A DNA stretch of 64,000 nt from Ceratotherium simum simum (GCF_000283155.1 NW_004454180.1:15132845-15196844); one strand, 5' to 3'; counted from the stretch's first letter, positions 1-13,154 are shown. Notes: generated by a model not told the origin, from the letters alone. A program made the numbers and translations.

Positions 1-3000
1 AAAATAAAGTCCACTTTTGTACGAGATCATTCTGCCTTTGCTCCTAACTTCTGAATAAAGGAGTTATTTAATCTGCCGTTCTTGGTGTTCTAACACTGGG
101 CACTAAATTGTTCCTGCCTGTGTTTTCTGGATTTTCAACGTCTATTTTTAAAGTGAGGCTGTCTGTTAACGGAAGATTATTGAAGTTAGAAATTAAGATA
201 TTCTACATGGCATATTTTTTCTTTTTACTCTTGTAATCATAAAAATGTGTAACATATAATTCAAAATGAAATGTTTTGGTTGTAGTAAGTTAACACACGG
301 CGGGTAGAATTGCATGTTAGCTATTTTCACCTATCTTCTTTCCCTTGAACTAAACTGAAAACATTTCAGAAAATGGAATTACTCTGTTTTCACTTCAGTT
401 AGCACTCTCCAGAGCACTGGCAGATTTTATCAGAAACCATTTAAAAACATATGTGTGTGTGTGTATAACAACTTCTTTAACAGATTCTTAAACCTGAGCA
501 AGTGAATTGTTTGATGCAAGTTATTCTCTGAAATAATTTTCATATCTTTCTTTTCTTTATATTTTCACTCCTATCTCACAGGATAGAGCTTCCAACATAT
601 ATTTTCAATTTAAAACTTGTGTTATGCACATGCATAATTAGCACTAGTTTATTGTGTGGTCAAATATGTAATTTAAAACCTTTCAAAAACGTTTGCTCTC
701 TCTCAACGCACAGATTGCACATGAAATGGTTAACTAAAGATTGATGAGCTGTTTTTATGATAGGTTTGCAACTTGAAAATAAATGTTAGGTTCATCAGAG
801 TTTTCAGTACTAAGCACTGCACTTTACCGTCTTTGATCTCAGTGTTGTGACTACTACAAAGAAATAAAACCTTATCTTACCTTTTCCAGCATCTACTGCG
901 GAAGACCTCAATAATGCATAAGAACATCTGGAAGTACGGTAATTTCAGCTATCAGAGATAAGAATTGACACAGAACAGGTAAACCCTACAAAGTCATCAC
1001 GTTGAAATGAACTGATTAAGGTTTAGTAACATAAAACATCATGTATAGTGTTTCCATGCTTGTTACATCTTGCTATTTTATATTAAAAATGGAATGTCAA
1101 TTATATATATTTAATAGGTTGATTAGCTGGTAGCAATATTATATTTTACATAAAGAGACAGAAATGTCTACAGATCTATTGCCATACACATCTATTTAGA
1201 GTTAACTGTGAGTTCATAGAAAATACATGGGCATAGTAAACAGGGTTTTGAAATGACAATTTTTTACTGGTTGCAAGTGCTAATTGCTAGTTTCTCAAGG
1301 GTATAGAATTAATCACCTGCTAGATTTACAGTCTCTAGGTTGAGACCTGAGGATGGAGGCAATAAGGAAAGCTCTTGAGGGACATATCATATGGTGAGTC
1401 TAAATATCAGTCTCTATGCATATGTAAATTGGTAACAAAGTTTTTTCAAAGCTCAAGTATGCTAATTTCAAACAGGCAAGACTAAAGCTAGCTTTTAGCA
1501 GCTGTTTAACGTCTGCCTGTGGGTGGTAGAGAGAGCTTAAAATACAAGCAAACAGTGGTGCATAAGTAATTAGGCAACATTTTGCTGGGCATAAATAATT
1601 CTGTTTATATTGCTCTTTTGAAGAGTATAGAATACAAAATAACAGATCAAGTGCACCTTTGGTCACCAGAGGTTAACTGTTCTTCCTCTTTACCTTTTCT
1701 TTGGTTTTACGATTTAAGGAAAATAAACGACAGTCAGCTACCATCTTCTATAACTTTATAGGAAATAAAATCATTTAAGGTAGGAAAAAAACTCTGTTAG
1801 AGAATCACTGCACTTATAGTTCAACTATATTGTTTTTTAGTGTATTCCTTCAACAATTTATCAGAAGAAACTGTAATATCTAATTGCAGATTTGTTTATT
1901 AACATTTTATCTTGTAGGATTATTGTAAGTAGAATTTGGGATGTTTGTTAAAATGGAAAAAACAATTAAACTTTTTTCAAAGTCCACAGAAAAGAAAATG
2001 CCCTTAATTTTTCAGGAGCAATTTTAATTATCTCATGAATTAAAAATAAGTAGATAAATAAATAAATGATTCACTGAGAGGTTGTTGTGTAAAAATAAGG
2101 AATGCTTAAATCAATGTACCACATATAGGATAATCACCTAATTTGAGCAGCTCTTGCTAAGCCAGGAGAAGTGTCTAAAAGCAAAAGAAAAGCTGGTATG
2201 AAAAAAAATTGCATTTGATTCAATAAAAACCTTGAAATTGACCAGAAGGAAGATGAAAGATTTAACACGATTTAGAAATACCTAGTCTGGAAAAAAGGAT
2301 TATAGATACTAACTGTGAAAAGAGTCAGGGGTTTAAACTTTGTTTGCGTTAAATATTCATGGTTTAAGGAGTTAATGGTAAAAGGAAGTACTCAGTTGGG
2401 TATCAGATATTATAAAGGGCTTTATAACACAGAAGTATGCTAGGAAGGCAGGAGTAGTCATTTATGCAGAAGATTGCTATTTCCCTTTGCACTGAAGGCA
2501 CAGGTAAATGAAACAGGATTTTCAAAACTTTCTTTTATCCATCCTCAACATTCTAAGAAAATATGTAAAAGTTGGTGAAATTTAAAAAAAAGTCTTATGT
2601 TTTTTGATATTTCTGTGTTTTTGAATTTCATAATTTTTTAGCATGTGATGAGGTTGGGCTTTAAAACCACGTGGCCTGAGCAGAAGAGTGGATAGGTAGG
2701 GCAATGGATTGCGGGTACAGATCTGACCTTCAGTGAGGGTGGATCTGTGTTCTTTCCCTATGAAAGATACTGATACTGTGCACCTTGTTCTTCCTCTGCT
2801 TCTACAAGATGTGGATATTAACACAAGCACCAGTCTCCCTAACAAAACAAAAAGATGAAATTCAGCTAAATGACTGGAAAATAACCATTTCTCTGGGACA
2901 GTGTTTTAAAGCTTCTCAGGCTTGTGGAACACCTTACTCAGGTTCACTCAGCTGAAGGGTTCATTTTCTATGTACCAGTGGACATAGACCTCGTTACCTA

Positions 3001-6000
3001 GCTGATGGAGGGTTGATGGGAGAAGCAAGCAAGCAACAGGCTTCCTATATCTATTTGACAATTTTAAGATTTGTTTTAAAATTCTGATACAAATGGATGG
3101 GAAAGAGTCACTACTACTCAAAGTAGATAAGATATTCTTTTTCCTTAGTCTATATTTCCCTGGATATTTTACTTATTGCCTATGTCTATTCTGAATAAAG
3201 ATTTTTTTTTAATCAGAGGAGGCCTTGACTATGTATGTTTAGGTAAGAACTTGCGTATTATTATATGTTATTAGTTAACAAAAGTCTTGGCCATATGTGA
3301 TTAGGTAAGAACTTTAAATATTGGTTAAGAGATTTGAAGTGTTCTGCTCGGCCACACCATTTTTTTTCCTTGATCTTCGGTCTTCTGTGTAATGCTTAGC
3401 ACCTGTTATCACTGTGGATTTGCACATGCCCTGAAGTGTCTGTCCCACCAAAAAATGAGAGTTACCGACAATAAAAGTCCATTGGAAGTGGAATTGTTTT
3501 AGTTTGGGTAGCCATAGATATACCATGAAACCTTTCTTCTATACTTCCTCACTCATTCGTCAATGGAGGATAAGGGTTTACATGCTTTCCTGTAATTTAT
3601 AAGTGTAAATGTTGCTTTTGTTTCTCTTATTATCTGTGGAGGTATGAAGGCAGCCAAGCTTAAACTTCTGGTCATCAGATTAGTTTAATGCTTATTTAAT
3701 CAGAGAGTAGTATAATTTTGTTCAGAATGGTCAGTCTAATTGATGCAGACCTCAAAGGTGTGATGAACTATGATCAACTCACCTTGTTCCACTGACAAAA
3801 TTAATATTAACCTTCCAGGTATGTAGGAACAGTGTATAGATGACTACAAGAGATCAGAAGTAGAGGTTCAAGCAGGAAAAAAATGAGCTGATAGATACTG
3901 AAATACACTTTTATTCCAGAGCTTGAGTCCAGCTCCAGGTAGGTAGGATCTGGCAGATACAATATGTATGGATAGCCAAGGGTAGACAATTACCATGAAC
4001 ATTATGGGACCAGGAAAAATCCAGAGGAGAATTCTAAGCCCAGGATAAAGGCTGCTTTTTCTCTACAAACTTTGATGCTTTTTGTAGTATATTTACCCAC
4101 AAACACACACACACATGCAGAGTCAGAGAGTGGCAGAGACTGCAGTTTCTGCAGATGTATCTTCTCCGAAGTGGGTAAAGCAGAAAGTTCCCTTATGGAT
4201 AACAATGTATGGTCTCAGAAATGTTTGTAATCCATCCCAGTTTGTGCTCAGTGCTTCATCTCATCACAAGGAAATGCAAATTTTCTTATTTATTCATCTG
4301 TTCTCTCAGCCATTGATTGTTTACTTAGCTACTGCAGTGTGTTGGACACTGTGGAAGTTACTACAGATGCAAAGATACATTGGATACAATAAAATAGTAG
4401 GGTCAAGAAATGTGGAAATACTGAAAAGTTAGATTTGGATATTACTCATCTCTGGCAAGTTTCTCACTTCATCTCTGACTTTTTGAGACAGCATATGATG
4501 GCTACTAAGAGATGGAATTATCTGTTAATGTGGTCCAGCATATACACAGTATTTGGAATATCTGTGAATGCAAAATATCTGATTGTAAGATTTCCCTTTT
4601 CAACCACTCAGCAAAATTCTGACCACTCACCATGCCATGCTTTTTGGAAATGGTTGCATAGATATATGTCAATATAGATTTCTATTGCTCTGTTTATTAC
4701 TCACTATTAATTGAATGTGGGAAGCATGCTCATTCCTAAATGGTACCCCATATGTCCATACCTACTGTTCCCAGTGATCATTCAGAAAACATTTGTAGCC
4801 TGTTAATGAAAATTACTTATTTCAGAATGAATCTTTGTCTTTTCCTTGTCTCAATGCACGAAGTTAAATTTACTTGGAATTTCAAACTTCTTCTATTTCA
4901 AAACTGTTGATTTCAGATGATGGCTGCATAGTTTTCTGTATTCAGAAAGCCAATTTCAGTTTGTGAATCACTTAGTAATATTTCTCCTTTTTAAACTTGG
5001 AAGCAGCACTCTGCTGGTTTGCTTTAAAAGTGTGCTGCCTTGAAAAAGGCAATAATTACATATATTGAAGAGTTTATCTGGGAAATTGGTAGGGTAATAA
5101 ATTCTGGTGAGAGAGAGTAGCAAAATAACGCGAGACATGAGTATCTAAAAAAGAAGAAATCCTACTGTCTTACACCAATTAACTTCTTTTCCAGATATTA
5201 TTCAGACCTTTTTGACATGCAAGAGAAATTTGTTTTATTAATTTCCTTAGAGAATATCTAAGCTCCTCTTTCTTTTTCTGTTTTTGACTGCAGTCAGCAC
5301 GTGGAGATAATAGACACTTGGACCAAACATGAAGGCGACATTGGCAAATTACATACTAACGCTCTTACCTTGAGGGAGGAATATTCCTTATGCATTACAT
5401 CTTTATACAGAATACTGTTAGGTGCATATTCTTTGAGGTAAGGAAACTTGTAAGAAAAAATTAAAATCCACACAGTATCTTTCCAACCAACCCAAATCAA
5501 CAGCTATATAAAGGGTAGAGTTAGAGCAAGGAAAGATTAGAGTTTATTCTCATCTAAGACCGAGAAGCCTGTGGGTTGTGTAGGATCCCTTGACCTTGGA
5601 ATCACTCCATCTGTATTCTCTGCCCTTTGGTGTCAGTCTGATATGTGCATACACTATAAAATGCTGATCCTTGTTTTGCTTTCTGAACTGAAATTATTTT
5701 TTAAGGCATCACCAAATCTGTTGACCATATCTCATGTTAAGGGAAGAATCTAGATAGAACCATTTCATTATTTGCATTTTTCACTTGGTTTTTCTTCATA
5801 GCTTTTTATGGAGATGATTGTACAACGTTGAGATCAACTGCAGCTGAGAAACTTCTCTCATTATATTTACTAATTTATATAGCAACCAAAAGGTAAAAGG
5901 GAAATAAAACAAAAACAGATTTGGTAATTTCATGAATTTCAAAACTAGCCCTGGGGGAAAATGCATCGCTTTTTATTTTGTATCACTGCTGTGTTTAAGA

Positions 6001-7327
6001 AACCTAAAAATGGGAATTTCATATTCTCATATTTTGACAAGTACTTTACATTTGCTTGAATAAATATTTTACTATGAAAGGAATATGATTAAAAAGAAAA
6101 GAACCCCCCACACTATTAACTTCTCAGGAACATTAAAGCAGTGAAAGTACACATTCCATAAGCCGAGGGATGCAGCAGCTTTCAGTTAACTCTAACCAAT
6201 CCTGGAAAGAGATTTTCTTTTTCTTTCTTATTTTTTAAGCTCCAAGAAACCCTACACTTGCAGAAAGGGAAGGTGTGCTTCAACTGTCACATTCATGTGG
6301 CAGAATTTCGCTCTTTTCTGAAGAGCTTTCATGTCCCAAGAGCATAAAGCCAATAGTATACGATATAGAGAGCCAATAAATCAATGCGTTTTAACAGCCA
6401 GAGTTCAGGAAATGCATTTATTCTCTTCCATGAAAACACAGTTTTTCCTTGTAGCCATACTTCATACCGTTAAGGTCAATTTTTCACGTGGAAATGATAT
6501 TTAGTGGCTGAAAAAAATCACTCTTAAATTTTATAAAGCAAAAAAGAAGCACTTACTAATGTAGGAGAACAAGTTTGTTTTATTTGTAATTATCTATCTT
6601 TAGAGTAATTGAGATTCTAAACAGCAGCTAATAGCCCCACTGTCTCAAATTACTACTGCCTGTAACTTTACCTTGCCAAATATCAAAGAGCTTTTCAATT
6701 GCAACTCTACTACTAAAACCTGGGTCATTTTCTAGCAATTAATTGAAAGAGGTGATTAATGGCTTAATAATGGGTTGCTCTGTGTTTAAAAAGTGCAGAG
6801 GACGTGCATAGGAAAGGAATATGTAATTTTGTATCCCTGAAACATAACCTAATTGAAAAATCAGCAGTTGGTCTTATTTACTTTAGGCTTGTATTTTCCA
6901 AACCCTTTTTTTGATCTGCTCTGAGAAAATGTGTAAATCTGGAGAGTATTTTTTAATTAACTCCTTGAACATTGAACATGCTATGAATTTAAGGAGCACA
7001 AGCTATTTCATGGCACCTGCTGTGCCCCAGTCAAATTTGTAGGAATTTGAGAGCAAAATATGTCAAGTATCTATCTGGAGGTGCAGATGGTAGTGCCCAT
7101 TCAGCAAGTCACCCACTACAGGGCCACCCATGGATTCAAATGGCACACTCATCTACAGTATAGCCTATGACTGTGGTGCCTGGGAGCCTATGTCCACTTC
7201 TACTGCGCATTCCTGTTATATTCACCACAGATTTAGTGACTGTAAAATCTAACGGCAGAGTATCATAATATCCTTCCAGAAACATGCAAGGAGACAGGCA
7301 GTGCAATTTAGTGAGTTCACTAAGCTA
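1..7327. other. AT-rich intergenic or intronic stretch, no gene seen
   Basis: I see no interspersed repeat that I can name with confidence here and no open frame that looks coding; the longest frames are 60-105 codons and lack family motifs. There are short simple runs, such as a CA run near 4102-4115, and an imperfect direct repeat at 3222-3252 and 3284-3314. About 6590-6980 is rich in homeodomain-type ATTA/TAAT cores and could be a conserved non-coding element. That is inference only, since conservation cannot be read from one sequence. Confidence 0.5.
890..978 (+). other. Candidate small exon (splice-site pair)
   Basis: A pyrimidine-rich tract ending CTTTTCCAG (to 889) is followed 89 bases later by a donor-like CAG/GTAAAC (donor GT at 979-980). 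The segment has no long open frame, so if it is transcribed it would more likely belong to a non-coding RNA or an untranslated exon. Such splice-site pairs also arise by chance in AT-rich DNA. No neighbouring exon was identified. Confidence 0.15.
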
Positions 7328-7337
7328 AATGCTTCAT

Positions 7338-7542
7338 GTTTTTGTTTTGTGTGTGTGTGTGTGAGGAAGATTGTCCCTGAGCTAACATCTGTGCCAATCT
7401 TCCTCTATTTTGTGTATGGGGTGCCACCACAGCATGGCTTGATGAGTGGTGCATAGGTCCGCGCTCAGAATCCGAATCCACGAACCCTGGGCCACCAAAA
7501 TGGATCATGTGAACTTAACCACTACACCACCAGGTGGGCCCC
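7338..7542 (-). mobile_element. ERE-type SINE, tail form with GAGGAAGAT
   Basis: Read on the minus strand, this has a degenerate tRNA-derived head (GGGCCCACCTGGTGGTGTAGTG) and a body running to the TTAGCTCAGGGACAATCTTCCTC-type end found in perissodactyl ERE SINEs. The tail, seen here as pyrimidine/GT-rich sequence on the plus strand, includes a short (GT)n. A 10-base direct repeat, AATGCTTCAT, flanks it at 7328-7337 and 7543-7552, marking a target-primed insertion. Only one copy of the tail unit is present. The 62-codon minus-strand frame across it is not a gene. Confidence 0.88.
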
Positions 7543-7552
7543 AATGCTTCAT

Positions 7553-8640
7553 TTTTTGAGACTAGGTCTCAAGGAAATGACAAGTCAGACGGAGAGTAGT
7601 ACAGTGAGGGGTAGTCTCATGATAAAGGCAAAGAATGGGACCACCCGACTGAAAGGCACTAGGACTCCATTTGTCCAGCTCGTGACAACATCGGGATGAT
7701 CCAAAACAAGATGTCCTCTTGGGTACAGTACTCATTGATACTTCTTCCATTGTCTACTGTGATTGCTATAGATGCTCATGGGTTTCTCCTTTAGGTTACT
7801 AAAAGAAAGTAAAGAATAAGGCTCTCAATTTCTTGTAATTTTCTTCACAATGTACATTCCTGCTTCTCATTTTAGTCCCGTCTTATCCCAGTTGAAGCTA
7901 GAAATATTGGGCTGTTTATCTCCCACTATATTTACATGATGACTTAACATTAAAGGAAATCAGTACTTCAGTAACACTGACACTCTTTCCATGGGACCAA
8001 ACATAAAATGAGAAATAAAAGACATGTTAAATAAAGAAAACAACCTGGAAATGAGCTCCACTTCCGCAACTCTCAGGAACCCAGGCAACCATTCCTGAAG
8101 CCCAGTTTATTCTTTGAGGGTTAAGGACCCAATCGGTCACAGAATTTTTCTTTTAACTCTTTACTTTCCACACTTATTGGAGAATATATAGGGGTAAAGA
8201 AAAATACAAAAAATAAAAGACAATGCACTTGCTCATCCACCACTAAAAGACACACAGTCAGCCAAATTTAATCAGCTGGAATGAAGATAGAGCAGCATGC
8301 CAATGATGGTGAAAGCCAGTCAAGTGAAAATAAAGACAAAGTGGTATTATTAGATTGTTATATGTTCCCAAACAGGGCCCTACTCATCCCCAGAAGTCAA
8401 AGGCTAGAAAAGGCCTGAATGAACAGAAAATGGTTCAGTTACAAGAAGGCTGACCTGTACCTTACAACTTCCCAGGGCGGGGGTAGCCTGAAGTTCTCGT
8501 CATCCTTTAGCTCAGAGGAGAGGTCTGCTCCCGAGACGTGGTAGAGGCAGACCAACACAGCTGAGGTAGTTCTTTTCTTACATAGCTTTTTATAGTTTTC
8601 CTTGAGATAATAGATTGTTATGCTTGATTTGCATAATTTT
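7553..8640. other. Unclassified intergenic sequence
   Basis: I recognise no gene or repeat family with confidence. The part from about 8000 to 8600 has irregular base composition, with blocks such as CCCAGGGCGGGGG near 8470, and could be a decayed LTR or other old insertion, but I could not place boundaries or a family. Confidence 0.3.
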
Positions 8641-8649
8641 CTTTGTACC

Positions 8650-9500
8650 CACAGCTAAATCTCCCCATAACTTTCAAATTCTTAGTGCAATTTTTTATGC
8701 ATTCAAATTTTTGCATCTGTCAGTTTTATTTCCTGGTGATCTCCCTCCCATTAGGCTTTATCCATGTCTCAATTCTGATTTGTTTTCAAGCTAGGCCTGC
8801 TAATAGCTATTGTCTCATCCTTGTCTTTTGGAACCCCCCTTATTTGTCTCTTTCTTTACTTCCTAAGTTTGGAGTAAATCCTCTAATAAGCTCTCTGAGA
8901 AAGGGTTCTTGAAAGGTAAGCTCTTTGAGCCTCTGTCTATCTGAAATGTCTATACCTTACCCTTATTTCTTCCATTGTTGCTAGCAACCAGTGTTTCTTC
9001 TGATAAGTCTAGAAACCCTCTTATTCTTGATCCTTTGTATACAAACTTTTTTAAAGGAGTGAGTTTTGTTTTTTTCTCTGAAAGGGATTGTAATCTAATC
9101 TTAATATGTAACATTCTAAAATTTTATGATTTTTGTGCTTTAGTAAGTCTTTTTTGCTCTTAATACTGGGCACATTTTTGGAATATATTTCTGTTAGTTG
9201 TGGGAGATTTTCTTTTATTTTTCTTCTTGATAATTTCTCCCCTATCATTGTCTATGTTTTTTACTACTCAGATGTTAGAGCTCCTGAATTGGTCCTTTAA
9301 TTGTTTTATCTTTTCTCTTCCAATTTACTATGTTTTTATTTTCTATGATAGTTCCTTGAGCGTATTTTCAAACTCTTATATTGATTTTTAAATTTTTGTT
9401 TTATATTTTATAATTTCCATGGTCCATTTCTTATTCTTTGATTTTAAAAAAAGCATTCTATGTGTTTTATGAATACAATATGATCTGTTATTTTCCAAGT
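8650..9500 (-). mobile_element. Possible old L1/HAL1-like LINE fragment
   Basis: The T-rich plus strand, with phrases such as TCCTTTAATTGTTTTATC and ATAATTTCCATGGTCC, resembles the antisense of the internal region of old mammalian L1-type LINEs. The reading frames are broken. The match is by pattern only and the boundaries are vague; low-complexity T-rich DNA would look similar. The ERE SINE at 9564 lies just downstream. Confidence 0.3.
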
Positions 9501-9563
9501 ATACCAATGACATTATCTCTCCCACAATTTTCTTTTACATCAACATTATCTCTATTTCTATTT

Positions 9564-9830
9564 GCTTATTTATTTGTTTGTTTGTTTGTTTATTTTATGA
9601 GGAAGATTAGCCCTGAGTTAACATCTGAAGCCAATCCTCCTCTCTTTGCTGAGGAAGATTGGCCCTGGGCTAACATCTGTGCCCATCTTCCTCTACTTTA
9701 TATGGGATGCCACCACAGCATGGCTTGACAAGCAGTGCATTGGTGTGCACCTGGGATCTGAACCTGTGAACCCTCGGGCCGCTGAAGCGGAGTGCACACA
9801 CTTAACCACTACACTACCAGGCCGGCCCCA
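9564..9830 (-). mobile_element. ERE-type SINE, double tail unit
   Basis: On the minus strand it begins GGGGCCGGCCTGGTAGTG and runs through the tRNA-derived head. It then has two tandem copies of the GATGTTAGC...CAATCTTCCTC unit (plus-strand GAGGAAGAT at about 9600 and 9652) and ends in an A/C-rich tail seen as (TTTG)n on the plus strand. A direct repeat, TATTTCTATTT, at 9553-9563 and 9831-9841 fixes the insertion edges. Confidence 0.92.
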
Positions 9831-9841
9831 TATTTCTATTT

Positions 9842-10435
9842 ATTTTTAATGCTCCTTTTCTTTCAAGATTTTTCATTCACATCTTCTAGCAAATATTTGG
9901 TGATTATCAGCTGTACCAATTGAAAGTCTTTTGTGTGCAAAAAGGACTTTCGATTGGCTGCCTTTACTCTAGGGAGCCCAGCCTGGCAGCCAGGTTGCTT
10001 GTTTGTAGGGCATGTGAGGTGGTACAAACCTAGCCACAGGTACTGAGAGTGGGATGAGAAGACAGTTGTAGCTCTCACTCTTAAGTACATAAACTTTTAC
10101 TTAGTCCTCTGTTTACAGTGTGGTGCCTTTTGCCTGTCATCTGTGCTTGGTGTCACTAAATGCAAGATTTCTTTGTTTTGTTTTGGTTTGGTTTGGTTCT
10201 TCCTCCAGAGATTAAAATTTTCAGAATTTCAGGGATGGAGGAAAGGCAGTGCTTGGCTGTACAGGTAGGGACTGGGATATGTTTCACCTAAACTGCCTGT
10301 TTCCAGTCAGATACTTTTCCCTGTGAAGGTGTTCTCATTTAGCATATTTTTCTTTTCTTGCTATGTTTATACATTTGTGATGCCTCATTTTATTTGAAAA
10401 GTGGCAAAGGGAAGAGTCCTTATTTTCTTTTACTG
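9842..10435. other. Intergenic stretch, nothing recognised
   Basis: No gene or named repeat was found. A short TTTTG/GGTTT-rich tract near 10170-10200 is low complexity. Confidence 0.4.
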
Positions 10436-10635
10436 AAATTCATGGTAGGCTAGGCACTATAGTGATGCTATATTCCTCAAATCTTTACATGATGATATTA
10501 GTTAAGAATTATCATCTCTCTTTCACAGATTCAGTAATTAAGGCTTAGAGAAATTTCTTAAGTTGCATGAGGTTTCATGGTAAGTAAATGGCAGAATCAG
10601 TATTTGTGTCCAAGTCTCTCAGATTCTGAAGCACA
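10436..10635 (-). mobile_element. MIR SINE fragment
   Basis: The plus strand carries the antisense of the conserved MIR core: phrases like TTTCACAGATTCAGTAATTAAGGCTTAGAG, followed by an AAGTTGCATGAGGTTTCATGG block and a ...CAGAATCAGTATTTGTGTCC block, in the order expected for a minus-strand MIR. It is heavily diverged, as usual for this ancient family. Edges are approximate. Confidence 0.7.
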
Positions 10636-10899
10636 TTTTTAAAAACAGTATACTATGAAGCCTCCATAAAAAAGAGGTATTTTTTAATTGGATTCAAAGC
10701 TGATTCTAGCAGGAAAAGATTTGATGGATTGCAGAGCCAGCTGGACTAGAAATTATGATGATTTGCTCTTGGCAAGGCACTATTTTCCCTACTTTACCCC
10801 AGAGCCACCATCTCCCCCCATCCACCCATTTTGCCTATTAAAACCTGTTTTGAAAATTTTGACTTACACTAGGTTATAAATTATTGACAAAAACTTTAT

Positions 10900-11107
10900 G
10901 GGCCGGCCCTGTGGCTTAGTGGTTGAGTGCGCGCGCTCCGCTACTGGCGGCCCTGGGTTCGGATCCCTGGCACGCACCGACGCACTGCTTCTCTGGCCAT
11001 ACAGAGGCCACGTCCCACATACAGCAACTAGAAGGATGTGTAGCTATGACATACAACTATCTACTAGGGCTTTGGGGGAAAAATAAATAAATTAAAAAAA
11101 ACAAAAA
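10900..11107 (+). mobile_element. ERE-type SINE, CAGCAACTAGAAGG tail form
   Basis: A nearly complete plus-strand copy: head GGGCCGGCCCTGTGGCTTAG, a tRNA-like B-box region (GGTTCGGATCC), then CCCACATACAGCAACTAGAA, CTATGACATACAACTATC and a GGGCTTTGGGGG-AAAA tail. An imperfect direct repeat (ACAAAAACTTTA before the head; ACAACTTTAA after the tail) suggests the target site. The tail differs from that of most other copies here and matches only the one at 23906. The 62-codon frame from 10898 is SINE-derived and not a gene. Confidence 0.92.
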
Positions 11108-12514
11108 ACAACTTTAAAAGTTGTCCTTCCCAGGGCCATTTGAATGTTAATTAAAAAACAATCTTTGATAAAGCTCAGCAATACTTCAGGAGTAGAAGAA
11201 GACATATTTTTGATATATGTGATTCCTGAAATAGCTATGTAGATGGATATCTATGTTGTCTACCTACAAGGCAAGTTATTGATGTTGAGAAAAAAATGAA
11301 GCCATGTGGCATTATCAGCTAATATCTCTTCATAGTAGGGAGACAGGGAGGCAGAGAAGGATCTGTTTGGGATGGTGGCATGATAGGCTGGCTCTTAAGA
11401 TTTGGTTCGCAGGAGTGGGCCTGGGACATGCAAAATATTTCATCTAAAGCAGCTAGGAATGGGGAGAATGAGAGTGTGATGAAGGGTCAAGTGAGGAACA
11501 GTGAACAGATTAGATAGAGACCATACAGTATTTGGAGGTTGAAATAAAATTATAGAGAGTTTCATATTGAGGATTGTTATATAGGCAACGGAATGCTAAT
11601 GGTAATTTTTGCACTTGGAATTTACAGAACTAAATCTATGCTGGAAGAGATTTAATCTGGTAGAAATGTCTTTCTTATCTTTATCTGTATTTAGATAGTT
11701 TAATTTATTAACAAGAATATAAATAGAATTGAAGAAACAATCAACCCCAGAGTCACTATAGATAAGATGACTGTAATCTATTGTCCCGCTTGGAGCGCTA
11801 GGCAGAGTGAAAGCAGGGTGTTGGGGGAAAAGACATACACAGGGAATCTCCCAAATACGTTGGAATGTATAGTCATCCGCCCTAGGGTGTCGTTGGAGAA
11901 AGGAGGTAGGGTACAGTATATAAAAACTTGTCTGAATATCTTCAGGAAGAGAAGGGAGTAGGGAAGAATAATGAGTCATTATAATAAGATTTTGATTTAT
12001 TAATTCTATAGACCAAAATACAACTTTTTTTTCTGGTGTAGATCTTTCTAGTTTTTAAAGATCTTACCCCCCAAAAGTGAAACTGTGCTTTTGTGAATCC
12101 ACATGTTTAGGGATATTAAATAGCAATATTTTTGATAACTTAAAAATTTTGCTTTCATTTAATTAGAGAAATATATTTAATTTCACTTCTCTAATAATCA
12201 GGGAAAATGAAAAGCCTTGCGTTTATTGTCTTATGTATCTAAGTACTCAAAATATATGTTGAATAATCATTTAGTAATGTGGAATACCATAAAAACTATG
12301 AGATGCAAATGCTGTGTTTTGTTTGAATAATCATTTAGCCCTTTGATAGATAAACTGTGTTCAAAATATTTCTCTTCTTTTCATTGGAGAAAGGCCAACT
12401 TATTCATTAGGCCCAGTAGACACAGCAGTATGGGTCTACTGTACTTTTGGGAGCCCATGAAAATTTTTAAATTTTTTTTTAAATCTGAATACTAAGCAAT
12501 CAACTTTTAGGTCA
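11108..12514. other. Unclassified intergenic sequence
   Basis: No gene or confidently named repeat. The segment near 11760-11960 is richer in CpG than its surroundings and overlaps opposite-strand open frames of 64 and 127 codons, neither with recognisable motifs. The stretch around 12380-12460 may be an old transposon piece, unplaced. Confidence 0.3.
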
Positions 12515-12528
12515 TGAAAAATGTTTTA

Positions 12529-12785
12529 TTTATTTTTTTATTTTTTTGCTGAGGAAGATTTGCCCTGAGCTAACATCTGTTGCCAATCTTGCTCTTTTCT
12601 TTTCTTAAGGAAGATTAGCCCTGAGCTAACATCTGTGCCAATCCTCCTCTATTTTGCATGTGGGTCACCGTCACAGCATAGTTGATGAGTAGAGTAAGTC
12701 CCCGCCTGGGATCCGAACCCGTGAACCTAGGCTGCTGAAGAGGAGCACACAGAACTTTAACCACTTGGCCACAGGGCCAGCCCTG
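12529..12785 (-). mobile_element. ERE-type SINE, double tail unit
   Basis: The minus-strand head (GGGCTGGCCCTGTGGCCAAG) lies at the right end. Two copies of the TTAGCTCAGGG...TCTTCC tail unit lie at the left, ending in a T-rich run on the plus strand. An exact 14-base duplication, TGAAAAATGTTTTA, at 12515-12528 and 12786-12799 defines the insertion cleanly. Confidence 0.94.
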
Positions 12786-13060
12786 TGAAAAATGTTTTAA
12801 TATATAATAATAGCATATTTTTTAATCAATCAGTGTAGTCAGAAAATACAATTTTTGATAATTCTTGTGCAGAAAGATACCTCACAAAGGCAAAAGTGCC
12901 TAGGGCCAACAAAAGTCATTGAGTCCAAGTAAACTGGAAAAATACCTATTTTCTAAGGACATAATCTTTAAAAATCTTGTGGTATAGTGCTGGAATAAGC
13001 TTTTTTGATCTTACCTATGATTTCACTTTAATTTGAGTACAATATTCCTAACAGATACAC

Positions 13061-13088
13061 ACGTTGTATATACTACGTTGTATATACT
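13061..13088. repeat. Exact 14-bp tandem duplication
   Basis: The unit ACGTTGTATATACT occurs twice head to tail with no mismatch. It is a small local duplication with no visible function. Confidence 0.9.
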
Positions 13089-13154
13089 ATTTTTACCTAT
13101 AACTACTTGTAACACTACTAATGCAAATAATGATACCAGTGGAAAACCAATTTA

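Noticed and set aside
4115..4677. Two adjacent plus-strand frames (105 and 80 codons) as a two-exon gene
   Set aside because: They are separated by a stop and frame change without splice signals, and neither resembles a known family.
10898..11086. 62-codon frame and tRNA-like sequence at a SINE head as a tRNA gene or small protein
   Set aside because: The A/B-box-like sequence belongs to the tRNA-derived head of an ERE SINE; there is no tRNA cloverleaf with acceptor stem, and a poly(A)-type tail follows.
11596..11979. 127-codon minus-strand open frame as a gene
   Set aside because: No recognisable motif, no splice or promoter context, and overlap with an opposite-strand frame; length is within chance expectation for this window.
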